Positions 12,627-24,194 are shown, counted from the stretch's first letter. The stretch: 64,000 bases of DNA from Malania oleifera (GCF_029873635.1 NC_080420.1:33750231-33814230), one strand, 5' to 3'. Notes: generated from the letters alone by a model not told the origin. Program-made: numbers and translations.

Positions 12627-13153
12627 GAAAATGTGATCATGCTTAGTAAATATCTCTATGTACAAAATAACATATCTGCCGAAATACAATCATATGAGTG
12701 TATCACGTCTGTGATGAGGAACCCATTTATATCACCGTCATGTAATAACCCCACATGACAGGATTGTGCGGCCTGAAGACGGGACTTAACCTTGGCTAGC
12801 CTACTAGGCCAAGTCAAAATATCTTGTCTATTGTACAATTGGCCCACTGCAGCATGGTTCAGACCCAGAGGCAGTCAACATCCCTCCGAAGGCTCAATCG
12901 ACCTTCAATACCAACACGCTCCCCAAGCTATATAGTTGCAATAACTCAATCACTAGCAACAGTACCGTGCTCTCATATCATTAATCAACTAGATTCTCAT
13001 TTCCACTACTTAATATACATAATAATATATTTCCAAAAGCTTTCATAAACATGCTCAAGCTCATGAGTATCCATGTGTACGTAACACATCTCGTCTGTAA
13101 CTCATGGTTGTTTATCATATCTGTTATTATAAAACCATTGCGTCTGTGTATAA
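12077..13153 (-). mobile_element. gypsy-type LTR, 3' part, minus strand; target duplication CTTAG
   Basis: The element begins TGTGACACCC on the plus strand. It carries, reversed, the gypsy-LTR 3' features: GGGGTACCGGGGATCC, the GCAGCGGAAAAC block, and the conserved box (GAGATACCTCTCAGTAAG, then TTATCAGTGTGTGG) at 12462-12510. A TA microsatellite lies at 12593-12621. Its other end appears to be the 42-bp remnant at 20176-20217, which ends GGGTCTCTACA and is followed by the second CTTAG. The middle of this LTR is missing or replaced by the plus-strand gypsy element at 13154-20175. Confidence 0.75.
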
Positions 13154-15362
13154 TGTAGTAACTTGGATAATTATGGGAATTAAATAATAAAGAAATGAGA
13201 AGAAAAGGGAAATTTTAAAGGGGGCACAGTAGGGACTTGTCGACGAACATTCTTCTTAGGCTCGTCGACATGGCCGCGTGTCTCGTCGATGAGAGTTTAC
13301 CGAGGGGCTATTTTCGGGGCCTAAAACTCATTGATAAGGGTTTGGTGATCATCAACGAACTCCTTTCTTGGACTCGTCGATGAGGTGACGTGGCTCGTCG
13401 ATGAGGCCACCTGGCAAAAGGTCTATAAATAACAGAAAAAGACACTTCAGTGAGGAATTCATTTTTCCTTAGTACTTTCTCTCTCCTACTCAGTTTCTCT
13501 TCCCTTCTCTCTAGATTTCTCGCCCCATTTCTCCTCGTTTCAATGATCAAAAGCCGTCATGTTGATCCTGGGGAGATTCTCTACAAGTTTGCTGGAATAG
13601 ATTGTTGGTTTGGGCATTTTGGACACCATCCCAAAATCAGGGTAAGTAGATTGTTTAAGTATTTTTAGTATTAGCAGGCTTATTTGAGTCCAGATTTTGT
13701 AATATATGAGAATATATTGGAGTTTTGTGGAGTAAAATTAGGATGTTATGTTTTCAAGATTAGAATGTTTTGAGACCCTGTAGGCATGGGTTGAGGACCC
13801 CAGCAGGTATTTTCTAGGAACTCAGGTATATTAAAGTTTAAGAAATTGTAAATAGGCAGGTTCAAGAAATATGAGTGAAATAGTTTTTTGGGGAAATTCA
13901 GTGATTTACCGAGGAATTTGTATAAATGTATTATTGCATGATTTTGAGATTGGTATGCCAAGGGCGTAAGAGTAGAGTTGGAGGTGAGCCTCCTAGTCAG
14001 TTAGATAATGGAAATATGCTATGTTAGGAATTTTAGTACGGTTATCAGTAAATTATATGTTTTAACAGATTATTATTCAGTACACAAATTATTAGTATAT
14101 TAGAAAATACAGATTTTATAGCATGGGAATTTATTTAATTAGTTGTATGGATGAGCTCGTAACAGATCAGTACAATATTTATACAGCTTTCAAATATCAT
14201 GTTTTATAGTATATTAGCAGAAAATATCATTATACAGTTTTCAGATTATCATGATTTACAATATTTACAAATTACCATGATCTTTAAAGCCATAACACTA
14301 TGATATTACAATTTATACAGTTCAAACATTAGAGGTCAATTATTATAGATATTTTAGTTCAGTTATTACAGTATTATCATATTAGTTTGCGGTGTTATGG
14401 TTATTTTGAAATCATGATGAAATAGCAAGATAATACATATACTACATACAGTATTAGACCCTGATGAATTAGGTCAGTTATCAGCAGAGCACGGTATCGT
14501 CGCTATTTCAGATCAGTTTACCAGCTATTGTACCATGGAATTTGTGTTAGGGCCGGGCTGAGGATTGGTGGAGTGCAATTTACCAGCTACCTTGCCATGG
14601 AGTTTGTGTTAGGGCCGGGTTGAGGATTGGTGGAGTGCAGTTTGATTTATCCTGGTGGATCAACCAGTGTTAAGTCCCACCTATGGGTCGCAGAACCTTG
14701 TCATGAGGGGTTACATCATGATGTACAGTTTTCCAGGGTATTATCACAATTATTTCTATGTATAAAGATTTATAGAACATCAGCAGATATGTTATAATAC
14801 TAGAAGTATGAAAAAGTAGAAAACTCAGACTTTATAGTTGCATTTTAAATTATAAAAGATGCAAGGGGTACTATATATTGTTCTATCAGTTTTTTTTTTC
14901 TTACAATTTCAGATATTTATCAGTATAGTATTTATGTAGCTCAATTACCACACACTAGTAATAGAATATTTCCTATTACTGAGCGTTGTATCATCCCAGT
15001 GATTTAATATTTTTTAGGTGATCCGGTTAGGTGAGCAGATCAGGCTCACAAATAGAGAGGGCGAGTACAGTACCCTATATGTTGGGTAAGTCTATACAGG
15101 AGATAGTATTTTTGAGTAGATGATACTGGGATGATGTGTATATATGTGTTTATGGTCTGGGAAGAGTTACTAAATTCATGTATTGTTTATATGGATGAAC
15201 AATTTTATGTTTTTCCGCTGCATAAGTGTGTAATATAATCAGGTTTTCCTCAATGCTCACTTGGGGTCTAAGATGTTATAGCAGATTATATAGGAGTATC
15301 ATAATGTTATGTTTTGTAGTTTATTTATTTTTAAAAAAAATATAGATTTTCGGGTTGTTACA
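13154..15362 (+). mobile_element. 5' LTR (type A) of a chimeric Ty3/gypsy element
   Basis: It begins TGTAGTAACTTGG and ends CGGGTTGTTACA, directly before a primer-binding site. A palindrome array (CTCGTCGATGAG type) lies at 13235-13410 and a TATA box (TATAAATA) at 13424-13431. About 210 nt further on is a strong donor (CAGGGTAAGTAG, GT at 13642-13643), and the conserved box at 14949-14996 is followed by the acceptor TTTTTAG (AG at 15016-15017). A 62-bp tandem duplication (starting TACCAGCTA) lies near 14519-14643. The left flank (TATAA) does not match the right flank of the element (TTCCA). Confidence 0.8.
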
Positions 15363-15381
15363 GTTTTAGTATCAGAGCCTA
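15363..15381 (+). other. primer-binding site (initiator tRNA-Met type)
   Basis: TTTTAGTATCAGAGCC directly follows the LTR end. Plant LTR elements primed by initiator tRNA-Met have TGGTATCAGAGC here; one position differs. It marks the start of the internal region. Confidence 0.75.
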
Positions 15382-15681
15382 GGTTCTGTAGACTCTAGAA
15401 TACAATGGAAACAATACTAGAATATAGGAAAAGGATTTGAGATTTTGTTCTATGCTATGGGTACAAGATTTCTGTGGTGGCTTCTATGTTTTTAATGGGG
15501 TGACGATTTCAGGAAAGTCATACTAAACTATTGTCGGGTCGGGTGTCTAGGTTGCAGGATTGAATTTTGAATTAAGATCATGGAGGGTAGTTAATTGTGA
15601 ATATGATATTTCAATTAGATGAAATAAATTAGATCTATATAGGAAATAGGGTCCTTAAATTATGTTCATTTTCTTTTCAAG

Positions 15682-17215
15682 ATGGACCTAGGGAGCAGTG
15701 GTACAAATGCTGAGGGTGATAGAGCAGGACCTTCCAGTATGGGATATAGAGATTTCGATGCGGTATTGCGCATGGTCATCCAACAAGTGATGGCTGAGAT
15801 GGCTAGAAGCTCGAGGGAGTGTAGCTGTGTGATTGAGTAGTTTACACAGATGAAACCTCCATCATTTTCTAGAGGAGCAGACCCTCTAGTAGCTAAGAAC
15901 TGGATTTAGGATATTGAGGATATGATGACGGTCCTCCCGTGTACTGACAAGCAAAAGGTATTGTTTGCGACATTTAAGCTGACCGGGGAGGCAAAATGCT
16001 GGTGGAAATTAGCAAGGTTGATTGAGGAACATAGGCTTGATCCGGTAGTGGTGACGTGGATCCATTTTTAGGAGTTGTTTTTCAACCGGTACTTCGCTGC
16101 CACCATTAGGAGAGCGAAGGCAGCAACATTTCTACACCTGACTCAGGAAGAGTTGACAGTACAACAATATGCATCCCATTTCATAGAGTTGTCTCGGTTT
16201 GCCCCATATTTGGCGTCAGATGAGGAGAAGAAGGCAAGGAAGTTTGAGGAAGGTGTAAAGCAGAATTTGTTTGAGCAGGTTATCAATTTTCGAGCTCAGA
16301 CATTTGCAGAGGTTGTGGACAGAGTTGCAGTAATCGAGAGTGGCATATAGAGAGGCACCGTAGCTCAGAGTTAGAGGAAGAGGCCCATGCCTCAGGGTTT
16401 CCAGGCTGGTTCCAGCCGGGGCCCATAGAGAGGAGATCGATATGGAGGAGGTCAGGGACAGAAAATGAGGTACAATAGTTTTCAGAGTGGGAAGACCTTT
16501 CCTATTTGTCCTGAATGTGGCCGGAGGCATCTAGGTGAATGCAAAAGGGGAGAAAATGTTTGCTATCGTTGTGGGAGACCGAGTCATATGGCATGGGCTT
16601 GTAAAGGACCACCGATCCATACACCAGTTCATAGACAACTTCAGGGTGGTTATCAGGCACCCTGTGGGGACCAGCAGAGGAACACAGCACCGGAGAGGGT
16701 GTATGCTTTGATGCCAAAAGATGCTGAGGCTGCTGGAGACATTGTTACAAGTATCTTTATTGCTTTTTCATATAAAGTTGTTGTTTTGTTTGACACAGGT
16801 GCCACCCATTCTTTTGTCTCATCAGGGTATGCTAAATTAGCTGGGATTGAAGCGCGATTGTTAGATATTGAGTTGGTTGTAGCCATGTCGATTGGATCTA
16901 CTGTGAGGTGTAGGAAGGTACTTAGAAATTTTCTAGTGGGCCTTCAGGGGAAAAGACTACCAGCTGATCTTGTGATATTACATATGCAAGGGTTTGATGT
17001 AATATTGGGTATGGATTGGTTGATAGATAATCACGCCAGCATAGATTGCCCTCAGAAAGAAGTAATTTTCAGACCCTCAAGTGAGCAAGAATACAGATTT
17101 GAGCATTCACGTGTGCGCGCCTCGCCACAATTGGTGTCAACTATTCAAGCGGGGAGGCTGCTTCAGGGAGGTTGCCAGGGATATGTTGCTTATCAATCAT
17201 GGTTGAGAATTGAGT
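15682..17215 (+). pseudogene. Ty3/gypsy (chromovirus-like) gag-protease relic, segment A
   Basis: The frame opens with ATG at 15682 ([12 protein letters not shown]). It contains a gag capsid region ([28 protein letters not shown], then EELTVQQYASHFIELSRF), two zinc knuckles (CPECGRRHLGEC and CYRCGRPSHMAWAC, about 16507-16602) and an aspartic protease motif LFDTGATHSFVS (about 16786) followed by GFDVILGMDWL. This suggests a Tekay/Del-like chromovirus. Six in-frame TAG stops at 15838, 15907, 16069, 16348, 16372 and 16426 all stand where the family has Gln (CAG). From 16465 to 17238 the frame is open. RT does not follow; the sequence jumps into a second gag near 17215. Confidence 0.88.
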
Positions 17216-18050
17216 GCAAGAGATGGAGAAGATACTGACAGTGGTGAGTTGCACTAAGGAGTAGAAGGTTCTCTTCGCCACCTTCAAGCTGACAAGAGAG
17301 GCCGAGTGATGGTGGCTAGTGGTGAAGCTGCTGGAAGAGTAGCGGTTAACCACAGTTATGACTTGGAGTCATTTCAAGGAGTTCTTCTATGACTGGTACT
17401 TCCCCGCCACTACAAGAGATGCGAAGGTGGAGGAACTTCTTAACCTGACTCAGGGGCACCTCTCTATTTAGCAGTACGCTGCTAGGTTCGTGGAGCTTTC
17501 TCGCTTTGCTCCCTTCATGGTCCCAGATGATTACCAAAAGATGAGGAGGTTTGAAAGGGGCCTGAAACAGAGGATCCACGAGTAGGTGGCAGTCGTGCAA
17601 GTACAAAATTTCTTGGAGCTGGTGGAAAAAGCCATCGTAGCATAGTTGAGCCTGCAGAGAGGTGTAGAGATGTCCAAGCAGAGGAAGAGACCCATGCCTC
17701 CTAGCTCCCATGAAGATGCTAGACATGGTTCATGGAGGGGAGACAAAGATAATGTGGGCCAGAGGTCAGATAAGGCTGATCAAGACTACCAAGAAAATTC
17801 ATCACACCCCCACTCTACTAGATGCAATTGGAGGCATTGGGGGGAATGCCAGGGTAGGAGTACTGTGTGCTATCGGTGCGACAGATACGACCATATAGCT
17901 CGAGATTGTCATGGACCGCCCAGCAACGCACCCACTCCTGATCTAAACTGGAGGAACAATTCGGTGCCTCGCAGCGGCCTAGTGCAGATATCGTGTTTAA
18001 ACACTTACCACAACCAAAGCAGATATCGCTCGTGGCATGACAACAGGTAA
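17216..18050 (+). pseudogene. Ty3/gypsy gag relic, segment B (second gag in the same element)
   Basis: The translation restarts within gag: [53 protein letters not shown], then a single knuckle region CYRCDRYDHIARDCHG near 17870. It is homologous to segment A (for example [10 protein letters not shown] versus FIELSRFAPY) but clearly a different element. Stops are TAG at 17262, 17340, 17469, 17583 and 17643 and TGA at 17307. There is no protease domain; after about 18050 comes AT-rich untranslated sequence and a polypurine tract. The join to segment A at about 17205-17220 looks like recombination between related elements. Confidence 0.82.
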
Positions 18051-18209
18051 CATTTTTATGAATTGAGTTAAGTAATAATTTTATTTAATACTGAGATAAT
18101 GTAGTTATTTGCATATAAATAGCATGATGAAATTTTGGTATAAGCTATGTTAGGTAATACCATAGTTATGTCAAATAAATAATTAATGAATTTCAAGGAT
18201 GGAATTTTT

Positions 18210-18224
18210 ATAAGAGGGGGAGAT
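18210..18224 (+). other. polypurine tract of the gypsy element
   Basis: ATAAGAGGGGGAGAT directly precedes the LTR start TGTAGAGACCC. Confidence 0.75.
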
Positions 18225-20175
18225 TGTAGAGACCCGAACCCAAGAAATAGAAGAAAAATAAATGAAAAAAAGGAAAATAAATAAAGGGAAGGAAAAATAA
18301 GAAAAAATATGGAGATGGTTAGGTTTAGCACCAAACCATCGACAGTTTCAAGCCCTCTTAGAAAAACCGTCAACAGTTTAAACTATCGAGAGTTTTAAAA
18401 AAGGAGACATAGGGCAAACCATCAATGGTTACAGGAAACCGTCGATGGTTTCACGTGGGGACAGCTTGCCTATAAATAGATATTAGGTCATTTTTGTTTA
18501 GAAAAATCAGTTCTATCTCTTAGCTTCGAACCTCTCTCCCTCCCTCATCCCTCACGAGACTTTCTCTCACTTCTATGCTCACCCGAAGCCACTCTCACTC
18601 TCCGATCATCACTCTCTCCTCTCTCGGGTTAGTGGATCAATTTCTGCGGCAGATTCATAAAGCTAGGGTTTTCATCTCCCGATCGTTTCAGATATATTTT
18701 TAGGATCAAGTAAGGGGATTAAATTATGTCGACTCTTTTGTAAATTTCTACCGGTTAAAATGGAGTTTATAGGTTTATGTATATGAATACCTCTTTTGTT
18801 TCGAAACCTATCCATGTTAAAAGGAGTATTTGAGCTTAGGATTATGTAAACGACTATTATTTCCAAAACTAACCGATTAAACTAAGGTACATGGACACAT
18901 GGTTATAGAAATGGATTTTCTGAATGTTCTAATCGGAATAAATTATTGGTTTTGAATCAATATATGTATTTTATAAATGATCAAAGTGAATAGGGTTGAC
19001 CATCTTAGTTTATTGAATTATGGTTTAATGCTTAAATCGTGTGGCATTGGATTAACTCTTTATTATAAATTGGTTATGATTACCGTGGTACATGAATTGA
19101 TATGTTTGGGTGATTTGTTTTGTGTTGTTATTCGGGTATTTTACAATATAACATTGGCAGGCCTGAGGAGTTCATTATATTTCCCTGGATATAAATCACG
19201 AATAACATTGGCAGGCTTGAGGAGTTCGTTATATTGTCATTTATATAAATGGGGGTAAAAAATTGGTAGGTCTGAGGAGTTCGTTTTATTGATTTACTAT
19301 GAATAGGTCATTGTGAAAGTGTAACAGTGGATGTCTGTTGGGAAGTATGTGCTGGGAACTATGGGGAGGGACGCCCTAAGAACCATGGAAAGTGAAGTAC
19401 TTGTGCAGTATCCTTTGTGGATGTGAATGAAATGTATGGTAAATGTCGATGTGCTGTGGTGTATGTGTATGCATATTCTACGTTATGATTGATGTTGAAT
19501 GTGTGTGAGTACATGTATGGGAATTAACATTCATTAATGATTATGGCAAAGTAAAACTCTTCGGCCAAGAGCTTACTGAGTAAGGTGAGTGCCCTAATAA
19601 ATATCAGTTGTAGTCACACCCAAATTAAAAGGGTAAAGTTACAAACGGTATTAGAGTAAAGGGGTGTTACATGTATGGGCGTGTAATCTCCCCAATCCTT
19701 GGGAACTCTCGCCTATAAAAAATAATTATGTATGTGTGAGTACAGTCTGCATGTGTTTTTCTAGTTGTTGTTATTAATTAACAAATGATTATATTTTGTA
19801 TACACTAAAACTCATGATAGATACACACCAATAATAATTTATTCCATCCTTACTGAGAAGTGTCACACCCTAGCGATTTATTAACTTTTCAGGTCCTTCT
19901 AGAGATCAAGCTTGAAAGCCTAGGCAAGTTGGGTTTAGTTTTATTGATTGTGAGTGAATGTAAGACATTGAAACATATAAGTTTACGTTTTAAATGCTGC
20001 TTATGTAATATGGATAGATGGAAACTCTTTTTGGTTGTATAGTATAGTACTCTGGTATTTTATTTGAGGTAGTTTAATTATTATTCCGCTGCTTGGATGA
20101 CATTTATGGTATCAGAGATAGGTGAATGGAACATATAATACCTCGGGCCCCACTTGGCAGGTTCGGGGCATTACA
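18225..20175 (+). mobile_element. 3' LTR (type B) of the chimeric Ty3/gypsy element
   Basis: It begins TGTAGAGACCCGAACCC and ends GGTTCGGGGCATTACA. A palindrome array (AAACCGTCGATGGTTT type) is at 18330-18451 and a TATA box at 18471-18478. A donor-like AAGTAAG (GT at 18710-18711) and the box at 19825-19870 followed by ACTTTTCAG (AG at 19891-19892) match the other gypsy LTRs. A three-fold repeat (CATTGGCAGGCCTGAGGAG, then TTCGTTATAT) lies at 19150-19290. TGGTATCAGAG, normally a primer-binding site, occurs inside the LTR at 20107-20117. It is clearly a different subfamily from the type A LTR at the other end. Confidence 0.8.
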
Positions 20176-20217
20176 TTCCATAATTATTTTATTAATATTA
20201 TTTTCTGGGTCTCTACA
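20176..20217 (-). repeat. 5' tip of a minus-strand gypsy-type LTR
   Basis: Reading on the minus strand, TGTAGAGACCCAG is the start of a type-B-like LTR. Only 42 bp remain before the plus-strand LTR end at 20175. It is followed by CTTAG, matching CTTAG at 12072-12076, so it is probably the other end of the LTR at 12077-13153. Confidence 0.6.
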
Positions 20218-20318
20218 CTTAGTTTCATTGCTTTCTTGTGCAATTGCCAAAGCATAGCCAATATTATTAGAATAACGAAATTGTACAACATTACTATACC
20301 TTGATGATAATTTGATCT
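20218..20318 (-). pseudogene. Ty1/copia linker between integrase and RT
   Basis: Minus-strand translation includes GYALAIAQESNETK, which fits the weakly conserved stretch ahead of copia RT. It is bounded by CTTAG and GATCT duplications from two insertions. On its own it is too short to identify; the call rests on its position between the integrase and RT pieces. Confidence 0.5.
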
Positions 20319-22411
20319 TGAAATTAGGAATAGCTTCCCAAGAGGGGGGGTGAATTGGATTCTAAAAATTTCTTTTGATTCCTTTTAAAATACCTTAAAC
20401 TTCTTTTATTTATTTTAACCAATTCTTGACTTGTTTTTTAATTCCTTAATCAATCAAGAACTTAATTCTTTTATCCAATCAATTAAACACAATCTTCAAA
20501 CCAAACAATCAATTTATTTGCCAAGTACAAGTTAAATAACAAACAACCAAACCAAGATATAAAGTATTCAGCGATTTGGTAATATAAGATCTTGAGATAG
20601 TTTGTTTGTTTATATAAGCCCTGTGATTATGAATTATAATTTATGCTTACTAAAGTAAAGCCCTGTATAAATAAATCCAATCACTCTTTCCAAATATTTA
20701 GAATTCAAATAAACTCTTGGTAAATTTATCTTTGGGGTGTTAACCAAGTAACGTACTCCCGTATGGTTTCCGCAAGATATGGTGTAACCAACGTACTTCC
20801 TTTCGGTTTCTGCAACCCAAATCAAAATTGGATTTTAAGTTTACTTGATTTCCAAATATGCGTAGTATGTATAATTTAGATATTCAAATCATCCACGCAG
20901 TTGTATATGATCTGAAAATAAAGAATAGGGAAAGAGAGAGTGAGACGGAGATTTTTACGAGGTTCGGCTTATACCCAGCCTACGTCCTCGCCTTTGGCAA
21001 ACCACCAAAGGATTCACTAAACCTGTTCCGTTGACGGGTGGAACAAAACCGATTACAACATTCCTTGGTTAAGGCTAGAGCCTACCTTCTCCAAACGATA
21101 TTCCCTTGTTCGGTCACCCCTTACATAGGCTAGAGTCCGCCTCTTTAAGCAATATCCCCTTACTTAGCCAACGATGCAAACACCTTGGAATGTCAATGAA
21201 ATATAAGAAACATAAGTTAAAATCTGCGTACAAGTATACTCTCTCAAAGAGCAAGTTAGTACAATTTCAGCACTATATACTTAAATGTAAAATATCAATA
21301 GGAAATAGAATGAAGCTCAAGTGTAGAATTCTCCAATATCCTTCTTAGAAGAGGATTAGTAGTAAGAATTCAAAGGAAGAAGGATCAGCACTTCAGAGTT
21401 CTCAGCAAAAAAATTTTTCAATGAGTGAGCAAGAGAACTTAGGAAGAACAAGAGTACTTTCAGCTTCTCAAAATAGATTTTTCAAATTTTGGGTTTATTT
21501 TGTTTTGAAAAACCATGTATTTATAGGCTTTCAAACTTGCAAAAGTTTCCTTAAAGAATTTCCCTATTTATTAGAATATTTAAGGTTCAAACGGCTATAA
21601 TTTAAAACATTAGAATTTTAAAAATTTGCCTGTTGAACATTGTTTAAATGTCTGACAGCAGTGACTCCATTTCAGTGTTTTGACCATAAATTTTTCTGTA
21701 TAACTCCAAATTATTTTTTCTTGGTATCAAAAGAAAGCTAAGAGAAAATACTACAACTTTCATGTTTACCACTCTTTAAAATAATGAGTTTGTGATAGAT
21801 AAAAATTCATCTCAATGCGGCTATATAAAAACTGACAGCATTTGGGAAAAACTCTTTTTGGTGCTCTTTATTCCAAAAATGATTCTAACCTTTTTAAAAT
21901 AATTTTTGACCTTATAAAAATATTATTCAGGTATTTTAAAAGTATCTAGGTCTAAGAAGTTAACCTAAGAGTTTCAAAATATTTCATACGATATTTTAAA
22001 CATTAAAGCACTTACATGAGACTTCTAAAATATTAACATTCTAAGTTCTTGAGTCTTCATCCTTTGTCCTTGGATTGAATCCATCTTTTCTTCAAGCTTC
22101 CATATTCTTTAAGCTTTCTTACTTTGCCTTTCTTTGGATCTTTTGACTTTAATATACCTTAGCTTTCAACAACTTATTCATGTCCTCATGTTCTTCAACA
22201 AGTAATTCATGTCTTGGCTCATTTAAGCTTCATTTGATCCTTGTGAGCACTTTGACCTTGCTTCCATCATATTTGAACCTTGTGGGCACTTTGACCTTAC
22301 TTTCACATATATGAACCCTGAAATATCATTACTCACACAAATACTTTAAATTTCACTTGTTTGTTAGCATCAAAACAAGATAACAAGATTTTAAGTCTTG
22401 TAAGGCCAATA
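20319..22411 (-). mobile_element. solo LTR, target duplication GATCT
   Basis: The 2093-bp element begins TGAAATTAGG and ends AAGGCCAATA (the usual CA has become TA), flanked by GATCT at 20314-20318 and 22412-22416. It is of the same family as 6553-8573: the CCCAAGAGG end, the AAAGAGAGAGTGAGAC block (near 20929) and the reverse TATA box GTATTTATAGG (near 21528) all correspond. No palindrome array is obvious upstream of its TATA box, unlike its relative. Confidence 0.88.
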
Positions 22412-23990
22412 GATCTCTCTCCTAAGCTTGTTTGACAATGCTATATGATTCCTCATGTGGAATATTTTGTACTTTACTAGTGTTCTCACTTGAGCTAGTC
22501 TAAATAGGAGTGCTCTTCTACAAAGTGGTAGAATCATCTTCAATATCCACTTTCTTTATGTTATTCTTGGCTTGGTTAATTTTTACAATGGTATCTTTCT
22601 CCTTTTTTGGGTTAAGTATCGCCAATTCATAAAAAAATAACATATCTACTGATAATAAACTTTGGTGACCCTTGGAATCATGATACCAAAGTCTATAACC
22701 CTTCACGTTGATTGTACAAAAAATAAAAATATAGTTCTTCACTCTAGGCTTTAATTTCACTTCATTAACATCTACATAGGCTGGACACTTAAAAATTTTT
22801 AGATCAGAATTAATCAATAGATTTATCGAACCATACCTCTTTTTGGATATTGAACTTTAAAGCTGAGGCTAGAGATGATTTAGTAAATAGCAAGCAGTAG
22901 AAATAGCCTATGCCTAAAAATCCCTCAATAAATCATCATTTAAGAGTATAAATAACAAGCACTCTCCAAGAGGGTTATATTTATGCACTTAGCTATTCCA
23001 TTCAGTTGTGGTGTATGTCTGACAATCTTATGACTGACAATTCCTTCATTTATGAAAACTTCTTCAAATTGAAGTGAGCGAAATTCCAATCCTTTATCAA
23101 TCCCAAGCCATTTGACCTTCTTTTCAATTTGTTTCTTGATTATTTCTTTCCACTGCTTGAAATATTTGTACACTTCGTTTTTATGCTTCAAAAAGAATAC
23201 CTAGGTGTTTTTTGAGTGGTCATCATTAAGGTAAGCATCTATTGAGCTCTAATTTTGGAAAGAACATGGGAGGGTCCCTAGAGGTTAGAATGTATATAGT
23301 CTAGAGTACCTTTGGTTTGGTGGATGTTAGTGTTGAAAGTGACTCGTCTTTGATTTCCAAACACATAATATTCGTATAGTTCCATATTACTTGTACTTTG
23401 GCTGTAAAGTAAACCTCTTTTGCTCAATAATGTTAGCCCTTTCTCACTCACATGTCCCAACCTCATATGCCATATTCTGGTAATATCAGAATCTAGCATA
23501 GAGAGAAACAATAATAGTACCTGAAACTATAGCACCTTACAAGATATATAAATTAGGAGGTAGGTTCTTTGCTTTTAAAATAACAAGTGTACCCTTGCTG
23601 ACCTTCAGAAATCCACCTTTACTGGAGCACTTGTACCCTTTATAATTAGGGGCTCCAAGAGAAACAAGATTCTTCTTGAAATCTAGAATGTGTTGAAGTT
23701 CAATGAGAGTTTTCATAACACCATTGTGCATTTTGATTCATATTATTCCAATCCCAACAATTTTATAAGCTGCATTGTTACCTGTCAATATAATTCCACT
23801 AGTTTATATGAGGAAACCCAATCTCTGTTGGGATACATATGAAACAAGTATTCTAAAACCATCACCTAATGTTTTTTTAAAGTATGCACCACCAGTAGTG
23901 GAAAGAACAAATTTTAGCACCTCTTGATTCATTATTGACAACATTTTCTTTGACCTTTTTGTCATTCTTTCAATGATTTTGGTCTTATTT
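22412..23990 (-). pseudogene. Ty1/copia gag-pre-integrase and integrase relic
   Basis: On the minus strand, 23731-23537 gives a protease-to-integrase linker (LIELQHILDFKKNLVSLG). 23511-23278 gives the GAG-pre-integrase domain (IWHMRLGHVSEKGLTLLSKR). 23191-22940 gives the integrase core (KVKWLGIDKGLEFRS and SHKIVRHTPQLNGIAK). 22817-22518 gives the post-core region (LKPRVKNYIFIF, then GYRLWYHDSK). The catalytic Glu of the usual NGVAER motif is Lys here (NGIAKC), and the frame breaks between the pieces, so it is inactive. About 23732-23990 continues toward protease/gag without clear motifs. Confidence 0.85.
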
Positions 23991-24194
23991 GTTATGATAT
24001 ACTTTCTGATAATGCTATGATATGATAATGCTATATTTCGAGTTGATATGCTAATTTCTTGATCATTTGATACTTGATCTTAAAATTAGGATGTGATTGG
24101 CATACGTACTAATATAAAGTGCTCTTGAAAATCTATGATGATTTTTTCGTATATTGGAATGGAGCATAATATTCAATCTTATTTATTTTTTTCA

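Noticed and set aside
16465..17238. Intact 257-residue zinc-knuckle/protease gene
   Set aside because: It is the open 3' part of a gag-protease relic with six upstream in-frame stops; the last 11 residues already run out of frame into the second gag.
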